Source of the DNA: an uncultured Oscillospiraceae bacterium
Lineage (GTDB): Bacteria > Bacillota > Clostridia > Oscillospirales > Ruminococcaceae
NCBI GenBank assembly: GCA_910586535.1
Contig: CAJUHS010000035.1
Span: forward strand, 1-17,035
DNA: 17,035 bases
Reading direction: 5' to 3'
Shown here: positions 4,787-11,797 of the stretch, in pieces
How the letters are laid out: each line of letters opens with the position of its first letter
How positions within the stretch are numbered: the stretch's first letter is position 1
Position numbers and translations under genes: made by a program
Notes under the pieces: generated by a model
The model's input: the letters and a program-made list of their open reading frames with translations, nothing else
Databases searched by the model: none
What the model was told of the DNA's origin: nothing

Positions 4787-6430
4787 CTGACGTCTGCAAA
4801 ATTTTTTATATACAGCAGGAAATCGGTCTACACGGGCAAGGGCGAAAGCGTTGAAAATCAGGTCGAAATGTGCAGACAGTACATTATTTCAAAGTTTCCC
4901 GAAAGCGTTTCCGGCTCAGGTATCGCCGTTTACGAGGACGAGGGCTTTTCCGCCAAAAACACCGACAGGCCGCGCTTCCGTCAAATGCTTGCGGACATGA
5001 GAACGTGCAGACCGGATTACCTTGTCTGCTACAGGCTTGACCGCATAAGCCGCAATGTCAGCGATTTTTCCGCTCTTATCGAGGAGCTTAACGAAAGGGG
5101 CATATCTTTCGTTTGTATAAAAGAGGAGTTCGACACCTCCAAACCCATGGGAAAAGCCATGATGTACATAGCCTCGGTATTTGCCCAGCTGGAACGCGAA
5201 ACCATTGCGGAGCGCGTCCGCGACAATATGCTCATGCTTGCGAGGACCGGCCGCTGGCTCGGCGGAACTGCTCCGCTGGGGTACGGCTCCGAAAAGATCA
5301 GTGAAATAATTATCGACGGCAGGATAAGAACCGCCTGCAGGCTTAAAGAGATTCCCGCAGAGCTGGAAACGGTAAACACGATCTTCGACAAATTTATTGA
5401 GCTGCAAAGCGTTTCGGGAGTCAGCAAGTATCTGATAAGCATGGATATACGCTCCCGCAGCGGTAAATTTTTCTCTCTGCCGGGCATTAAGGAGATATTG
5501 CAGAACCCCGCCTACTGCACTGCGGACAGGGACGCGTTTATGTACTTCAGTTCCGTAAACTCCGATATTTGCTTCGATGAAAAAGACTGCTCCGGCAGGT
5601 TCGGACTTCTGGCGTACAATAAGCGCGACTATAAGAAAAAGAACGCTCCGCGCCGTCCCGCGGAACAGTGGATAGTCGCCATAGGAAAACACAGCGGACT
5701 GATCTCCGGCCGCAGGTGGTCGGCGGTACAGAAAATTATTGAGGACAATATTCCCACCGGAAAAAAGCCTGCAAAAATGCACAACGATTATTCCCTGCTT
5801 TCGGGACTGATCGTATGCGAAAAATGCGGCAGCCGTATGTTTGCAAAGCCCCGTTCAGTCCTAAGCTCAAACGGCAGGCTCTACGACTACATTTGCGGGA
5901 GCAAGCTCAAAGGAGGGACAAAGCTTTGCAGCTGTCCGAACCTTACGGGTATGCAGACCGACGAGCTGGTTTGCAGAAGTATTTCGGGGTACCTAAAGGA
6001 AAGTCCGCGCATATTGGTACTTCTTGAAAAGCTCGTGCGGGATATCCGAAGCGCGGAAAATGAAAATCCTTCGGAGGCGATTGAAGCGGCAATAAAAAAG
6101 CTTTCCGACGAGGCGGATAACCTGATATGCGCCCTGTCTCACGGAGACCTCAGTCCCGCATTTGTACAAAAGGTAAACGCGCGCATAGCTGAGATCGACA
6201 GCGAGATAAAAAAACTTGAATGTAAAAAAAGCGGGCTTGAAGCTGAAGCAGACCGCTTCGGACAAACGGATACCGCAGAAATAATTGCGGAAGAGCTGTT
6301 CGACATGAAAAAAATTTTTTCCGAGCCCGGCGTGCTTTCCGTGTATGAAAAGCGTTCGATAGTCAGGCTGCTTGTTAAAAGAATATATTGGGACGGCGAA
6401 AATATGCGTATCTGCATAGGCGTGAAATGA
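4787..6430 (+). CDS. Large serine recombinase (resolvase/invertase superfamily)
   Basis: 547 aa if started at CTG 4787. Large serine recombinases cut and rejoin DNA at att sites through a serine nucleophile, for integration, excision or inversion. The catalytic domain (1-150) has IYSRKS with the nucleophile S13, TGKGESVENQ, and YRLDRISR (82-89). Then follow the recombinase domain, a zinc ribbon (C344, C347, C370 and C381 or C383) and a coiled coil (about 430-490). The first ATG (4868) would delete the catalytic serine. The homologous reading frame extends upstream, and GGAGG (4773-4777) sits 9 nt before the CTG, with a stop codon further up and no ATG, GTG or TTG between. Either CTG is used or the start codon has decayed. 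No other mobile-element genes flank it. Confidence 0.9.
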   Translation: MTSAKFFIYSRKSVYTGKGESVENQVEMCRQYIISKFPESVSGSGIAVYEDEGFSAKNTDRPRFRQMLADMRTCRPDYLVCYRLDRISRNVSDFSALIEELNERGISFVCIKEEFDTSKPMGKAMMYIASVFAQLERETIAERVRDNMLMLARTGRWLGGTAPLGYGSEKISEIIIDGRIRTACRLKEIPAELETVNTIFDKFIELQSVSGVSKYLISMDIRSRSGKFFSLPGIKEILQNPAYCTADRDAFMYFSSVNSDICFDEKDCSGRFGLLAYNKRDYKKKNAPRRPAEQWIVAIGKHSGLISGRRWSAVQKIIEDNIPTGKKPAKMHNDYSLLSGLIVCEKCGSRMFAKPRSVLSSNGRLYDYICGSKLKGGTKLCSCPNLTGMQTDELVCRSISGYLKESPRILVLLEKLVRDIRSAENENPSEAIEAAIKKLSDEADNLICALSHGDLSPAFVQKVNARIAEIDSEIKKLECKKSGLEAEADRFGQTDTAEIIAEELFDMKKIFSEPGVLSVYEKRSIVRLLVKRIYWDGENMRICIGVK

Positions 6431-6556
6431 CAAGCGTCTTTTCAGTACAGTCCCCGCGGCAAGCGCGTTTGTGTTTGTCCGCATATCTGCGGCTGCAATT
6501 ATGCAGGTTTTACTTTTAAAAGCTGCAAATTCAGTCAAAATAGTGCGATTTTAACA
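6431..6556. other. Gap after recombinase gene with two small hairpins
   Basis: CCGCA/TGCGG followed directly by CTGCA/TGCAG (about 6479-6506) and then a T-rich stretch (GTTTTACTTTT) may form a weak terminator for the recombinase gene. A 30-codon reading frame starting at ATG 6427 has no ribosome binding site and is not called. Confidence 0.4.
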
Positions 6557-6585
6557 TTGAAATATGCAGGGAAATGTGGTATAAT
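6557..6585 (+). promoter_or_regulatory. Sigma-A promoter of ilvE
   Basis: TTGAAA (6557-6562), 17 bp, TATAAT (6580-6585). The leader is only about 32 nt, so no attenuator or T-box precedes the gene. Confidence 0.82.
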
Positions 6586-6623
6586 AATGTTAACTTTTAC
6601 AAAAAGGAAAGGAAGAATTACAA

Positions 6624-7712
6624 ATGATGGAAATAAAAGTTACCAGAACGGAAGCTCCGAAAGCAAAACCGGCGGACGAAAGCAAGCTCGGCTTCGGAAA
6701 AATATTTACGGATCATATGTTTTTGATGAATTACGACGAGGGACAGGGCTGGCATGACGCACGTATCGTTCCTTACGGACCTATCCCCATGGACCCCGCT
6801 TCTATGTGCCTGCACTACGGTCAGGCGGACTTCGAGGGAATGAAAGCCTACAGAACGGCTTCGGGCAGGATACAGCTGTTCCGTCCCGAAAAGAATATGG
6901 CGAGAATCAACGTTTCCAACGACCGTCTCTGCATACCTAAAATAGACGAGGCTTTTGCGGTTGAGGCTGTAAAAACCCTTGTAAAAGTCGACGAGGACTG
7001 GGTGCCTCGCGCCGACGGAACGTCCCTCTATATCCGCCCCTACATTTTCGCGGTAGACCCCATGCTGGGAGTACACCCTGCAAAGCACCTTATTTTTGCT
7101 ATAATCATGTCTCCCGTAGGCGCATATTACGCGGACGGACTTGCTCCCGTAAAGATATATGTTGAGGAAAACTATGTCCGCGCAGTATCGGGCGGTACAG
7201 GCTTCACAAAGGCTGCGGCTAACTACGCTATATCCCTTAAGGCTCAGGACGAAGCCGAAAAGCAGGGTTACGCTCAGGTTCTGTGGCTTGACGGCGTACA
7301 CAAGAAGTACATCGACGAGGTAGGCGCGATGAACGTATTCTTTGTTGTTGACGGCGAAGTGATAACTCCCAGCCTTGACAGAGGCTCTATCCTCAGCGGT
7401 ATTACGAGAATGTCCTGTATCGAGCTTCTGAGATCCATGAACTACAAGGTAACGGAGCGCGATATCGAAATAGATGAGCTTGTAAAGGCATACGACGAGG
7501 GCAAGTTCGACGAAGCTTTCGGCACTGGAACGGCTGCGGTAATTTCTCCCGTGGGCGAGCTTAAATACGGCGACAAGGTAATGACCATAAACGGCGGCAA
7601 GATCGGCGCGGTATCGCAGAAGCTCTACGACACTCTCACAGGTATCCAGTGGGGCAAGATAGATGACACTCACAAGTGGACTGTTCCCGTTGGCGAGTGC
7701 TGCTGCAAGTGA
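6624..7712 (+). CDS. ilvE: Branched-chain amino acid aminotransferase IlvE
   Basis: 362 aa, cytoplasmic PLP enzyme of fold type IV. It transfers the amino group between glutamate and the 2-oxo acids of leucine, isoleucine and valine. Seen in the sequence: LHYGQADFEGMKAYR (63-77), RPEKNMARIN (87-96), the PLP lysine K196 in GFTKAAANYA, and EVGAMNVFFV (232-241), all typical of the longer BCAT type. It ends in Cys-rich ECCCK. AGGAAGG precedes ATG 6624; a second ATG follows immediately at 6627 and could be used as well. It is a single-gene unit with its own promoter and a strong terminator. Many open frames on the opposite strand here (one of 434 codons) are shadows caused by biased codon use. Confidence 0.96.
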   Translation: MMEIKVTRTEAPKAKPADESKLGFGKIFTDHMFLMNYDEGQGWHDARIVPYGPIPMDPASMCLHYGQADFEGMKAYRTASGRIQLFRPEKNMARINVSNDRLCIPKIDEAFAVEAVKTLVKVDEDWVPRADGTSLYIRPYIFAVDPMLGVHPAKHLIFAIIMSPVGAYYADGLAPVKIYVEENYVRAVSGGTGFTKAAANYAISLKAQDEAEKQGYAQVLWLDGVHKKYIDEVGAMNVFFVVDGEVITPSLDRGSILSGITRMSCIELLRSMNYKVTERDIEIDELVKAYDEGKFDEAFGTGTAAVISPVGELKYGDKVMTINGGKIGAVSQKLYDTLTGIQWGKIDDTHKWTVPVGECCCK

Positions 7713-7747
7713 ACTTGCTGCAAATAAATTTACTGCATATTTACAAT

Positions 7748-7763
7748 GCCCCATCAAAGGGGC
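7748..7763. other. Short hairpin after ilvE
   Basis: GCCCC (7748-7752) pairs with GGGGC (7759-7763) over an ATCAAA loop, followed by GGTAAAG instead of a T tract. The GGGGCGGT string is shared with the hairpin at 4280, so it may be a worn member of the same repeat. Confidence 0.3.
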
Positions 7764-7799
7764 GGTAAAGAATGTCGGATAATTTATAATAAAATACAG

Positions 7800-7830
7800 T
7801 CGGACGGACGAAAAATCCGTCCGATTTTTT
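7800..7830 (+). terminator. Intrinsic terminator of ilvE
   Basis: TCGGACGGA (7800-7808) pairs with TCCGTCCGA (7816-7824), a perfect 9-bp stem with a 7-nt loop, followed by T6 (7825-7830). Confidence 0.93.
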
Positions 7831-7915
7831 ATCGGGAGGCAGGATGTACGTCCGCCTTTGCCGACGGTACGGACAGGCTTGGCACGTAAAATATCAAATT
7901 TTTTTAAAAAAGCTA

Positions 7916-7944
7916 TTGACAAGCTTCAAAAAGAATGGTATAAT
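7916..7944 (+). promoter_or_regulatory. Sigma-A promoter of tRNA-Ser
   Basis: Consensus TTGACA (7916-7921), 17 bp, consensus TATAAT (7939-7944), preceded by an A/T tract that could act as an UP element. The mature tRNA starts 16 nt after the -10 box. Confidence 0.9.
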
Positions 7945-7960
7945 AACAAAGTTGAAATTC

Positions 7961-8053
7961 GGAGAAGTCGCCTAGCCCGGTTTATGGCGCACGACTGGAA
8001 CTCGTGTATGGGTTAATAGCTCATCGAGGGTTCGAATCCCTCCTTCTCCGCCA
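7961..8053 (+). tRNA. tRNA-Ser (anticodon GGA)
   Basis: A 93-nt class II tRNA with encoded CCA. The acceptor stem GGAGAAG pairs with CTTCTCC, and the discriminator is G. The anticodon stem CACGA/TCGTG holds the loop CTGGAAC with anticodon GGA, reading UCC and UCU. The long variable arm (ATGGG/CTCAT) is typical of serine tRNA, and the T arm GAGGG-TTCGAAT-CCCTC is intact. It is a single-gene transcription unit. Confidence 0.97.
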
Positions 8054-8073
8054 GCGGGGAATCCCCGCAGCCG

Positions 8074-8108
8074 AAAATGTCCTTGCAGCAATGCAGGGAC
8101 ATTTTTTT
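8074..8108 (+). terminator. Intrinsic terminator of tRNA-Ser
   Basis: AAAATGTCC-T-TGCA pairs with TGCA-G-GGACATTTT over a GCAA tetraloop, followed by a run of T. A second small GC hairpin (GCGGGG/CCCCGC, about 8054-8068) precedes it. Confidence 0.93.
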
Positions 8109-8218
8109 GCAAATTTCCAAAAATCTTTTTTCTATACAAATACAGACGTGAACCTAAATTGGCGCATACCCGAAAACATTACGGAAACTTTTTTCCCCTG
8201 TATAAACGAAAATTAAAT

Positions 8219-8251
8219 GCCGTAAGCAAACAGCTTACGGCGTTTTCTTTT
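8219..8251. terminator. Hairpin terminator, likely ending the metal operon
   Basis: GCCGTAAGC (8219-8227) pairs perfectly with GCTTACGGC (8233-8241) over a 5-nt loop. The plus side ends in GTTTTCTTTT, the minus side in ATTTAATTTT. The only long transcription unit nearby is the minus-strand metal operon ending at 8291, so it probably serves that operon. Confidence 0.7.
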
Positions 8252-8290
8252 ATGTGTACAACCAATTTGCGGCTACGGCTGTACAAAATT

Positions 8291-10381
8291 TTAATTTTTT
8301 GCGCGGAGCGCATTCGCCACGGCAATAAGACATACTCCGACGTCGGCAAACACCGCAGACCACATTGTGGCGAGTCCCAGAGCCGAAAGTACAAGCACCG
8401 CCGCCTTTACCGCAAGGGAAAACGCTATATTCTGCACGGCGATAGCCTTTGTCTTTTTTGATATCCTTACAGCCTCGATAAGCTTGGAAGGCTCGTCGGT
8501 CATTATTACTGCATCCGCAGCCTCTATTGCCGCGTCGGAGCCTATGCCTCCCATTGCAACCCCCGCGTCAGCGCGCATGAGTACCGGCGCGTCGTTTATT
8601 CCGTCGCCGATGAAAATTGTTTTGTTTTTCTTCTTTTTTCTGATATTCTTTTCAATGATCTCCTCGACGGCTTTTACCTTTCCGTCGGGAAGCAGCTCCG
8701 CGTGCCATTCGTCAAGACCGAGCTTTTTCGCTGTAACGTCTGCGGCGCTCTGTCTGTCTCCTGTCAGCATTACCGTTCTTATTCCCGCCTTTTTCAGTTC
8801 GGACACTGTCTTTGCCGCATCCTCTTTTATTTTGTCGGAAATAACTATCGCTCCCGCATAAGAACTGTTTTCCGCAACGAAAATTACCGTACCCGCAGAT
8901 TCAACCCGTGGGACGTCAGCTATACCGTTTTCCTCCATAAGCTTTTTGTTTCCCGCAAGAACGGTCTGTCCTCCGCGCACAGCCTTAACGCCCCGTCCTG
9001 CAAGCTCTGTTATCTCCGCAGTATCGGGAACTCCATCAAACCGTCTCATTACCGCCAATGCGGCAGGGTGATTTGAAGCCTGCTCGGCAATTGCCGCAAG
9101 ACCCAAAAGCTCCTTTTCCGAACGGTTCACGGGAATTATTTCGGTAATGTCAAATGTACCGTCGGTAAGGGTGCCCGTCTTGTCAAAAACGACTGTGCCG
9201 CAGTCCGCAAGCTGCTCCATTGTTACGCCGCCTTTTATGAGTATTCCCTTTGCGGACGCGCCGCCGATACCGCCGAAAAAGCTTAGGGGTACCGATATCA
9301 CCAGCGCGCAGGGACAGGATACTACCAGAAAGCTCAGCGCGCCGTAAACGTACCGCTGATCGTAGCCGCTGACTATCGTTGGAACTATGGCAAGCAGCAG
9401 CGCGGCAATGACTACGCAGGGAGTGTACCACCTTGCAAAGCGGGTGATGAACTGCTCGGTTCTGGCTTTTTTTGCGGAGGCGTTTTCAACCAGTTCAAGA
9501 ATTTTTGTTACCGTGGATTCGCCGAAAGGCTTCGTAACCCTGACCTCGATAAGTCCGCTTAGGTTAACGCAGCCGCTCATTACCTCGTCTCCCTCGGCAA
9601 GCCGCGCGGGAACGCTTTCTCCGGTAAGAGCGGAGGTATCCGCGGTAGTGCTTCCCGAAACGATAATACCGTCAAGGGGAATTTTTTCGCCCGCCTTTAC
9701 AACTATTATCTCGCCTGTTCCGACGGTCTCGGGAGGTACCTGCTCAACGGCGTCCCCCCGCTTCACGGAGGCGACGTCGGGACGGATATCCATAAGGGAG
9801 GAAACGCTTTTACGCGACCGTCTTACGGCGCAGTCCTGCAGGGTCTCGCCGAGCTGATAGAGTATCATTACCGCAACGCCCTCGGGGTACTCTCCGATAA
9901 AGAACGCTCCCAAAGAAGCAACCGCCATGAGAAAGCACTCGTCAAACGGTCTGCCGCGTAGAATATTTTTCCCCGCAGTGATAAGCACGTCAAGACCTAT
10001 TATAAAGTACGCCGCAAGAAATATCCATAGCGCGCGGCTGCTGTCGCGGAATATCAGTCCCGCAATAAAAACCGCCGCCGATACCGCGATCCGCACAGCC
10101 ATGGTCTTAACATCGGAGCTGTCGTCGTCATCGTTTCCGGCCGGAATCGACGCAGGGTTCTCAAGAAGCGTGACTTCAACGTCCGGCTCCATTGAAGCGG
10201 TTATCCTCCGCACTTCTCTGAGCACCGCCTCGCCGCTTTCGTCAGCGGCGGTAATAGACAGCTTTTTCGCCATAAAGTTCATGTCCGCCTTTTTCACAAA
10301 AGGTATCCTTTCGGTCTCCGCGCGTATTTTTTCCGCACAGTTGGGACAGTCCAGATTTTTCATATATAAAACCATTTCCAT
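8291..10381 (-). CDS. cadA: P1B-type heavy-metal ATPase (CadA/ZntA-like, Cd/Zn/Pb)
   Basis: 696 aa inner-membrane pump that exports soft divalent metals at the cost of ATP. It has one N-terminal metal-binding domain (NLDCPNCA, 9-16), a short acidic linker (DDDD, 84-87), membrane helices from about 95, the actuator motif TGES (253-256), the membrane metal site CPC (356-358) and DKTGT with the phosphorylated D400. SNHP (436-439) and GDGINDAP (592-599) complete the nucleotide domain. The CPC motif and the linked CadC-like sensor favour Cd2+, Zn2+ or Pb2+ over copper. It starts at ATG 10381 behind AAGGGCGG; ATGs at codons 3 and 7 are alternatives. It lies 26 nt after the methyltransferase gene and is the last gene of the operon. 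Confidence 0.95.
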   Translation of the reverse strand: MEMVLYMKNLDCPNCAEKIRAETERIPFVKKADMNFMAKKLSITAADESGEAVLREVRRITASMEPDVEVTLLENPASIPAGNDDDDSSDVKTMAVRIAVSAAVFIAGLIFRDSSRALWIFLAAYFIIGLDVLITAGKNILRGRPFDECFLMAVASLGAFFIGEYPEGVAVMILYQLGETLQDCAVRRSRKSVSSLMDIRPDVASVKRGDAVEQVPPETVGTGEIIVVKAGEKIPLDGIIVSGSTTADTSALTGESVPARLAEGDEVMSGCVNLSGLIEVRVTKPFGESTVTKILELVENASAKKARTEQFITRFARWYTPCVVIAALLLAIVPTIVSGYDQRYVYGALSFLVVSCPCALVISVPLSFFGGIGGASAKGILIKGGVTMEQLADCGTVVFDKTGTLTDGTFDITEIIPVNRSEKELLGLAAIAEQASNHPAALAVMRRFDGVPDTAEITELAGRGVKAVRGGQTVLAGNKKLMEENGIADVPRVESAGTVIFVAENSSYAGAIVISDKIKEDAAKTVSELKKAGIRTVMLTGDRQSAADVTAKKLGLDEWHAELLPDGKVKAVEEIIEKNIRKKKKNKTIFIGDGINDAPVLMRADAGVAMGGIGSDAAIEAADAVIMTDEPSKLIEAVRISKKTKAIAVQNIAFSLAVKAAVLVLSALGLATMWSAVFADVGVCLIAVANALRAKN

Positions 10382-10407
10382 AATGATCCGCCCTTTTCAG
10401 AAGATGT

Positions 10408-11016
10408 TTAAAGTTTGTATTTCTGCACCTTTATTACGCCGAACGCCACAGGTATCAGTCCGTTTATTTTTGTAACTTTTACCTTTCCGCAGCCGCAGCC
10501 TTTCAGCATTTTTTCGTAGCTTTCCGCTGTGTATGATGAGAACGCCCTGTACCCCAAAAGAGTATAGAGCCTTACCAGCGGATTGCTGTTTTTCGCCATA
10601 AACGTGGGTACTATTATCCTGCCGCCGTCTTTCGTCACGCGGCACAGCTCGCGGACGGCTTTTTCCGGCTCTTCAAGCAGATGCAGAACGTTGCCAGCCA
10701 TTGAAACGCTGTATGTATTGTCCCCGTCGGGGAGATGAAGTATATCCCGTTCGCCGAAGGAAATATTTCTGATCCCCTTTTCGGCGCACTTTTTTCTTGC
10801 CATTTCAAGCATGGGCAGCGACATATCCGTACACAAAACGGTTTCCGCCTTTTCGGCGGCGGCTATTGAAAGCTCGCCCGTTCCTGCGGCGCAGTCAAGA
10901 ACCTTTGCCCCATCGGGGACGACCGCTGCTATGCCTTTAAGCATACCCCTGTATGCTTTGGGATTAAGGCTTTCGGCAATGTCGTACAGCCATGCTGTCT
11001 TATCCCAGAACGTCAT
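10408..11016 (-). CDS. Class I SAM-dependent methyltransferase in metal operon
   Basis: 202 aa, soluble. The N-terminus (FWDKTAWLYDIAESLNPKAY) and motif I VLDCAAGTGE (39-48) place it with UbiE/Methyltransf_11-type enzymes. TDMSLPMLEMARKK is the acidic loop region of motif II, and the SMAGNVLHLL and GGRIIVPTFM segments fit later motifs. The substrate is unknown. Its place between a metal sensor and a metal pump suggests a role in metal or metalloid resistance, but the three-cysteine signature of arsenite methyltransferase ArsM is not seen; the only Cys pair beyond motif I is in GCGCG (173-177). The ATG at 11016 follows AAAAAGGAG. The 85-nt gap to the sensor gene shows no clear promoter. Confidence 0.85.
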   Translation of the reverse strand: MTFWDKTAWLYDIAESLNPKAYRGMLKGIAAVVPDGAKVLDCAAGTGELSIAAAEKAETVLCTDMSLPMLEMARKKCAEKGIRNISFGERDILHLPDGDNTYSVSMAGNVLHLLEEPEKAVRELCRVTKDGGRIIVPTFMAKNSNPLVRLYTLLGYRAFSSYTAESYEKMLKGCGCGKVKVTKINGLIPVAFGVIKVQKYKL

Positions 11017-11101
11017 AAAAAAACTCCTTTTTAAAAACGCTGTTTACATAAATATCATAATAGTATATTGGAAATAATTTTCGCCGCGCGGTGTTACCCG
11101 C

Positions 11102-11575
11102 TCATTCCATTATATGCTCGAACGCCTGATTGAAAATGGTCTGTATATGTCCGTCCGCAAGAGAGTAAAACACCGTCTTTCCCTCGCGGCGGTACTTTAC
11201 CAGACGCGCCTGCTTCAGCACTCTCAGCTGGTGGGATATGGCGGACTGGGTCATATTCAGCACTTCCGCGATATCGCATACGCACATCTCGCTTTCAAAA
11301 AGAACGCAGATGATGCGCACTCTTGTGGAATCTCCGAAAACCTTGAAAAGCTCTGCGACGTCGTAAAGAAGCTCCTCGTCGGGAAGCTTTTCCGCTACCG
11401 CCCTTACAATGTCCGGATTGGACGCCTCCGATTCTTCGGTACCGTTATGTTCTTGCACCGCAGGTTCCGCAGGTTCCGCAGGTTCCGCAGGTTCCGCAGG
11501 TTCCGCAGGTTCGGTGTTTTCCCCGCAGCCGCAGCCGCAGCTAAAAGCTCCGGCAATAGTTTTGTTTTCTTCCAT
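11102..11575 (-). CDS. cadC: ArsR/SmtB-family metal sensor repressor, CadC-like
   Basis: 157 aa. A winged-helix repressor that leaves DNA when metal binds, here probably controlling itself, the methyltransferase and the P-type ATPase. Both known metal sites can be read. The Cys (alpha3/N-terminal) site has CVCD at 98-101 and a Cys run CGCGCG at 13-18. The alpha5 site D141-x-H143-x10-H154-x2-E157 has the spacing known from CadC/CzrA. The recognition helix is near 109-122 (TQSAISHQLRVLKQ). Residues 22-39 are an AEP tripeptide repeat, encoded by a 9-bp tandem repeat. Start ATG 11575 is chosen because GAGGGGG lies just upstream; the earlier ATG at 11617 lies inside the operator palindrome. Confidence 0.92.
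   Translation of the reverse strand: MEENKTIAGAFSCGCGCGENTEPAEPAEPAEPAEPAEPAVQEHNGTEESEASNPDIVRAVAEKLPDEELLYDVAELFKVFGDSTRVRIICVLFESEMCVCDIAEVLNMTQSAISHQLRVLKQARLVKYRREGKTVFYSLADGHIQTIFNQAFEHIME
11461..11514. repeat. 9-bp tandem repeat inside the metal-sensor gene
   Basis: Five exact copies of CAGGTTCCG plus one copy with a single mismatch (11506-11514). Being a multiple of three, copy-number change adds or removes AEP tripeptides without a frameshift, altering the linker between the Cys-rich N-terminus and the DNA-binding domain. Confidence 0.95.
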
Positions 11576-11598
11576 TTGGTATCCCCCTCTGCAAGTAT

Positions 11599-11639
11599 CA
11601 TATGAATTATTGTTCATATGTATTGTAAATCATTTGAAC
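11599..11639. promoter_or_regulatory. Operator for the ArsR-family repressor
   Basis: A perfect palindrome CATATGAA, six bases, TTCATATG (11599-11620) matches the SmtB/CzrA-type operator pattern (TGAA..TTCA with A/T flanks). A further half site CATTTGAAC (11631-11639) mirrors GTTCATATG (11612-11620) with 10 bp between. A TATAAT on both strands (11641-11650, TATAATTATA) may be the -10 region of the sensor promoter; no convincing -35 box was found. Confidence 0.75.
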
Positions 11640-11675
11640 ATATAATTATACATACAAACAGTAAATAAAATATGA

Positions 11676-11701
11676 GTGTTTTGTAAATTACTGCAAAACA
11701 C
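11676..11701. promoter_or_regulatory. 8-bp inverted repeat between metal operon and CPBP gene
   Basis: GTGTTTTG (11676-11683) and CAAAACAC (11694-11701) are perfect inverted copies 10 bp apart, with no T tract behind them. They sit in the divergent intergenic region and could be a regulator site for the gene at 11798. A weak -10 (TGCTAAACT, about 11753-11761) lies downstream. Role unknown. Confidence 0.4.
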
Positions 11702-11797
11702 CAAAATAAACAGGCAGGTAGCAAAATATTAACCAAACAGAAATAAATTTATGCTAAACTTTAAAAAGCAAACATTTACCCGGAGGTGAGTCCAACA

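Noticed and set aside
4868..6430. Recombinase start at ATG 4868
   Set aside because: It would remove the catalytic serine motif, and no ribosome binding site precedes it.
6427..6519. 30-codon frame whose ATG overlaps the recombinase stop codon
   Set aside because: ATGA overlap can mean coupling, but there is no Shine-Dalgarno and no recognisable sequence; it crosses two hairpins.
6618..7922. 434-codon open frame on the minus strand across ilvE
   Set aside because: It is the shadow of the well-supported ilvE gene; no ribosome binding site or recognisable domain, and it runs through the ilvE terminator.
7961..8053. tRNA-Ser as attachment site for the serine recombinase
   Set aside because: Large serine recombinases rarely use tRNA ends, and no repeat of the tRNA 3' end is seen in the window.
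11576..11617. Extended start of the metal sensor at ATG 11617
   Set aside because: This ATG lies in the operator palindrome with no ribosome binding site; ATG 11575 has GAGGGGG in front.
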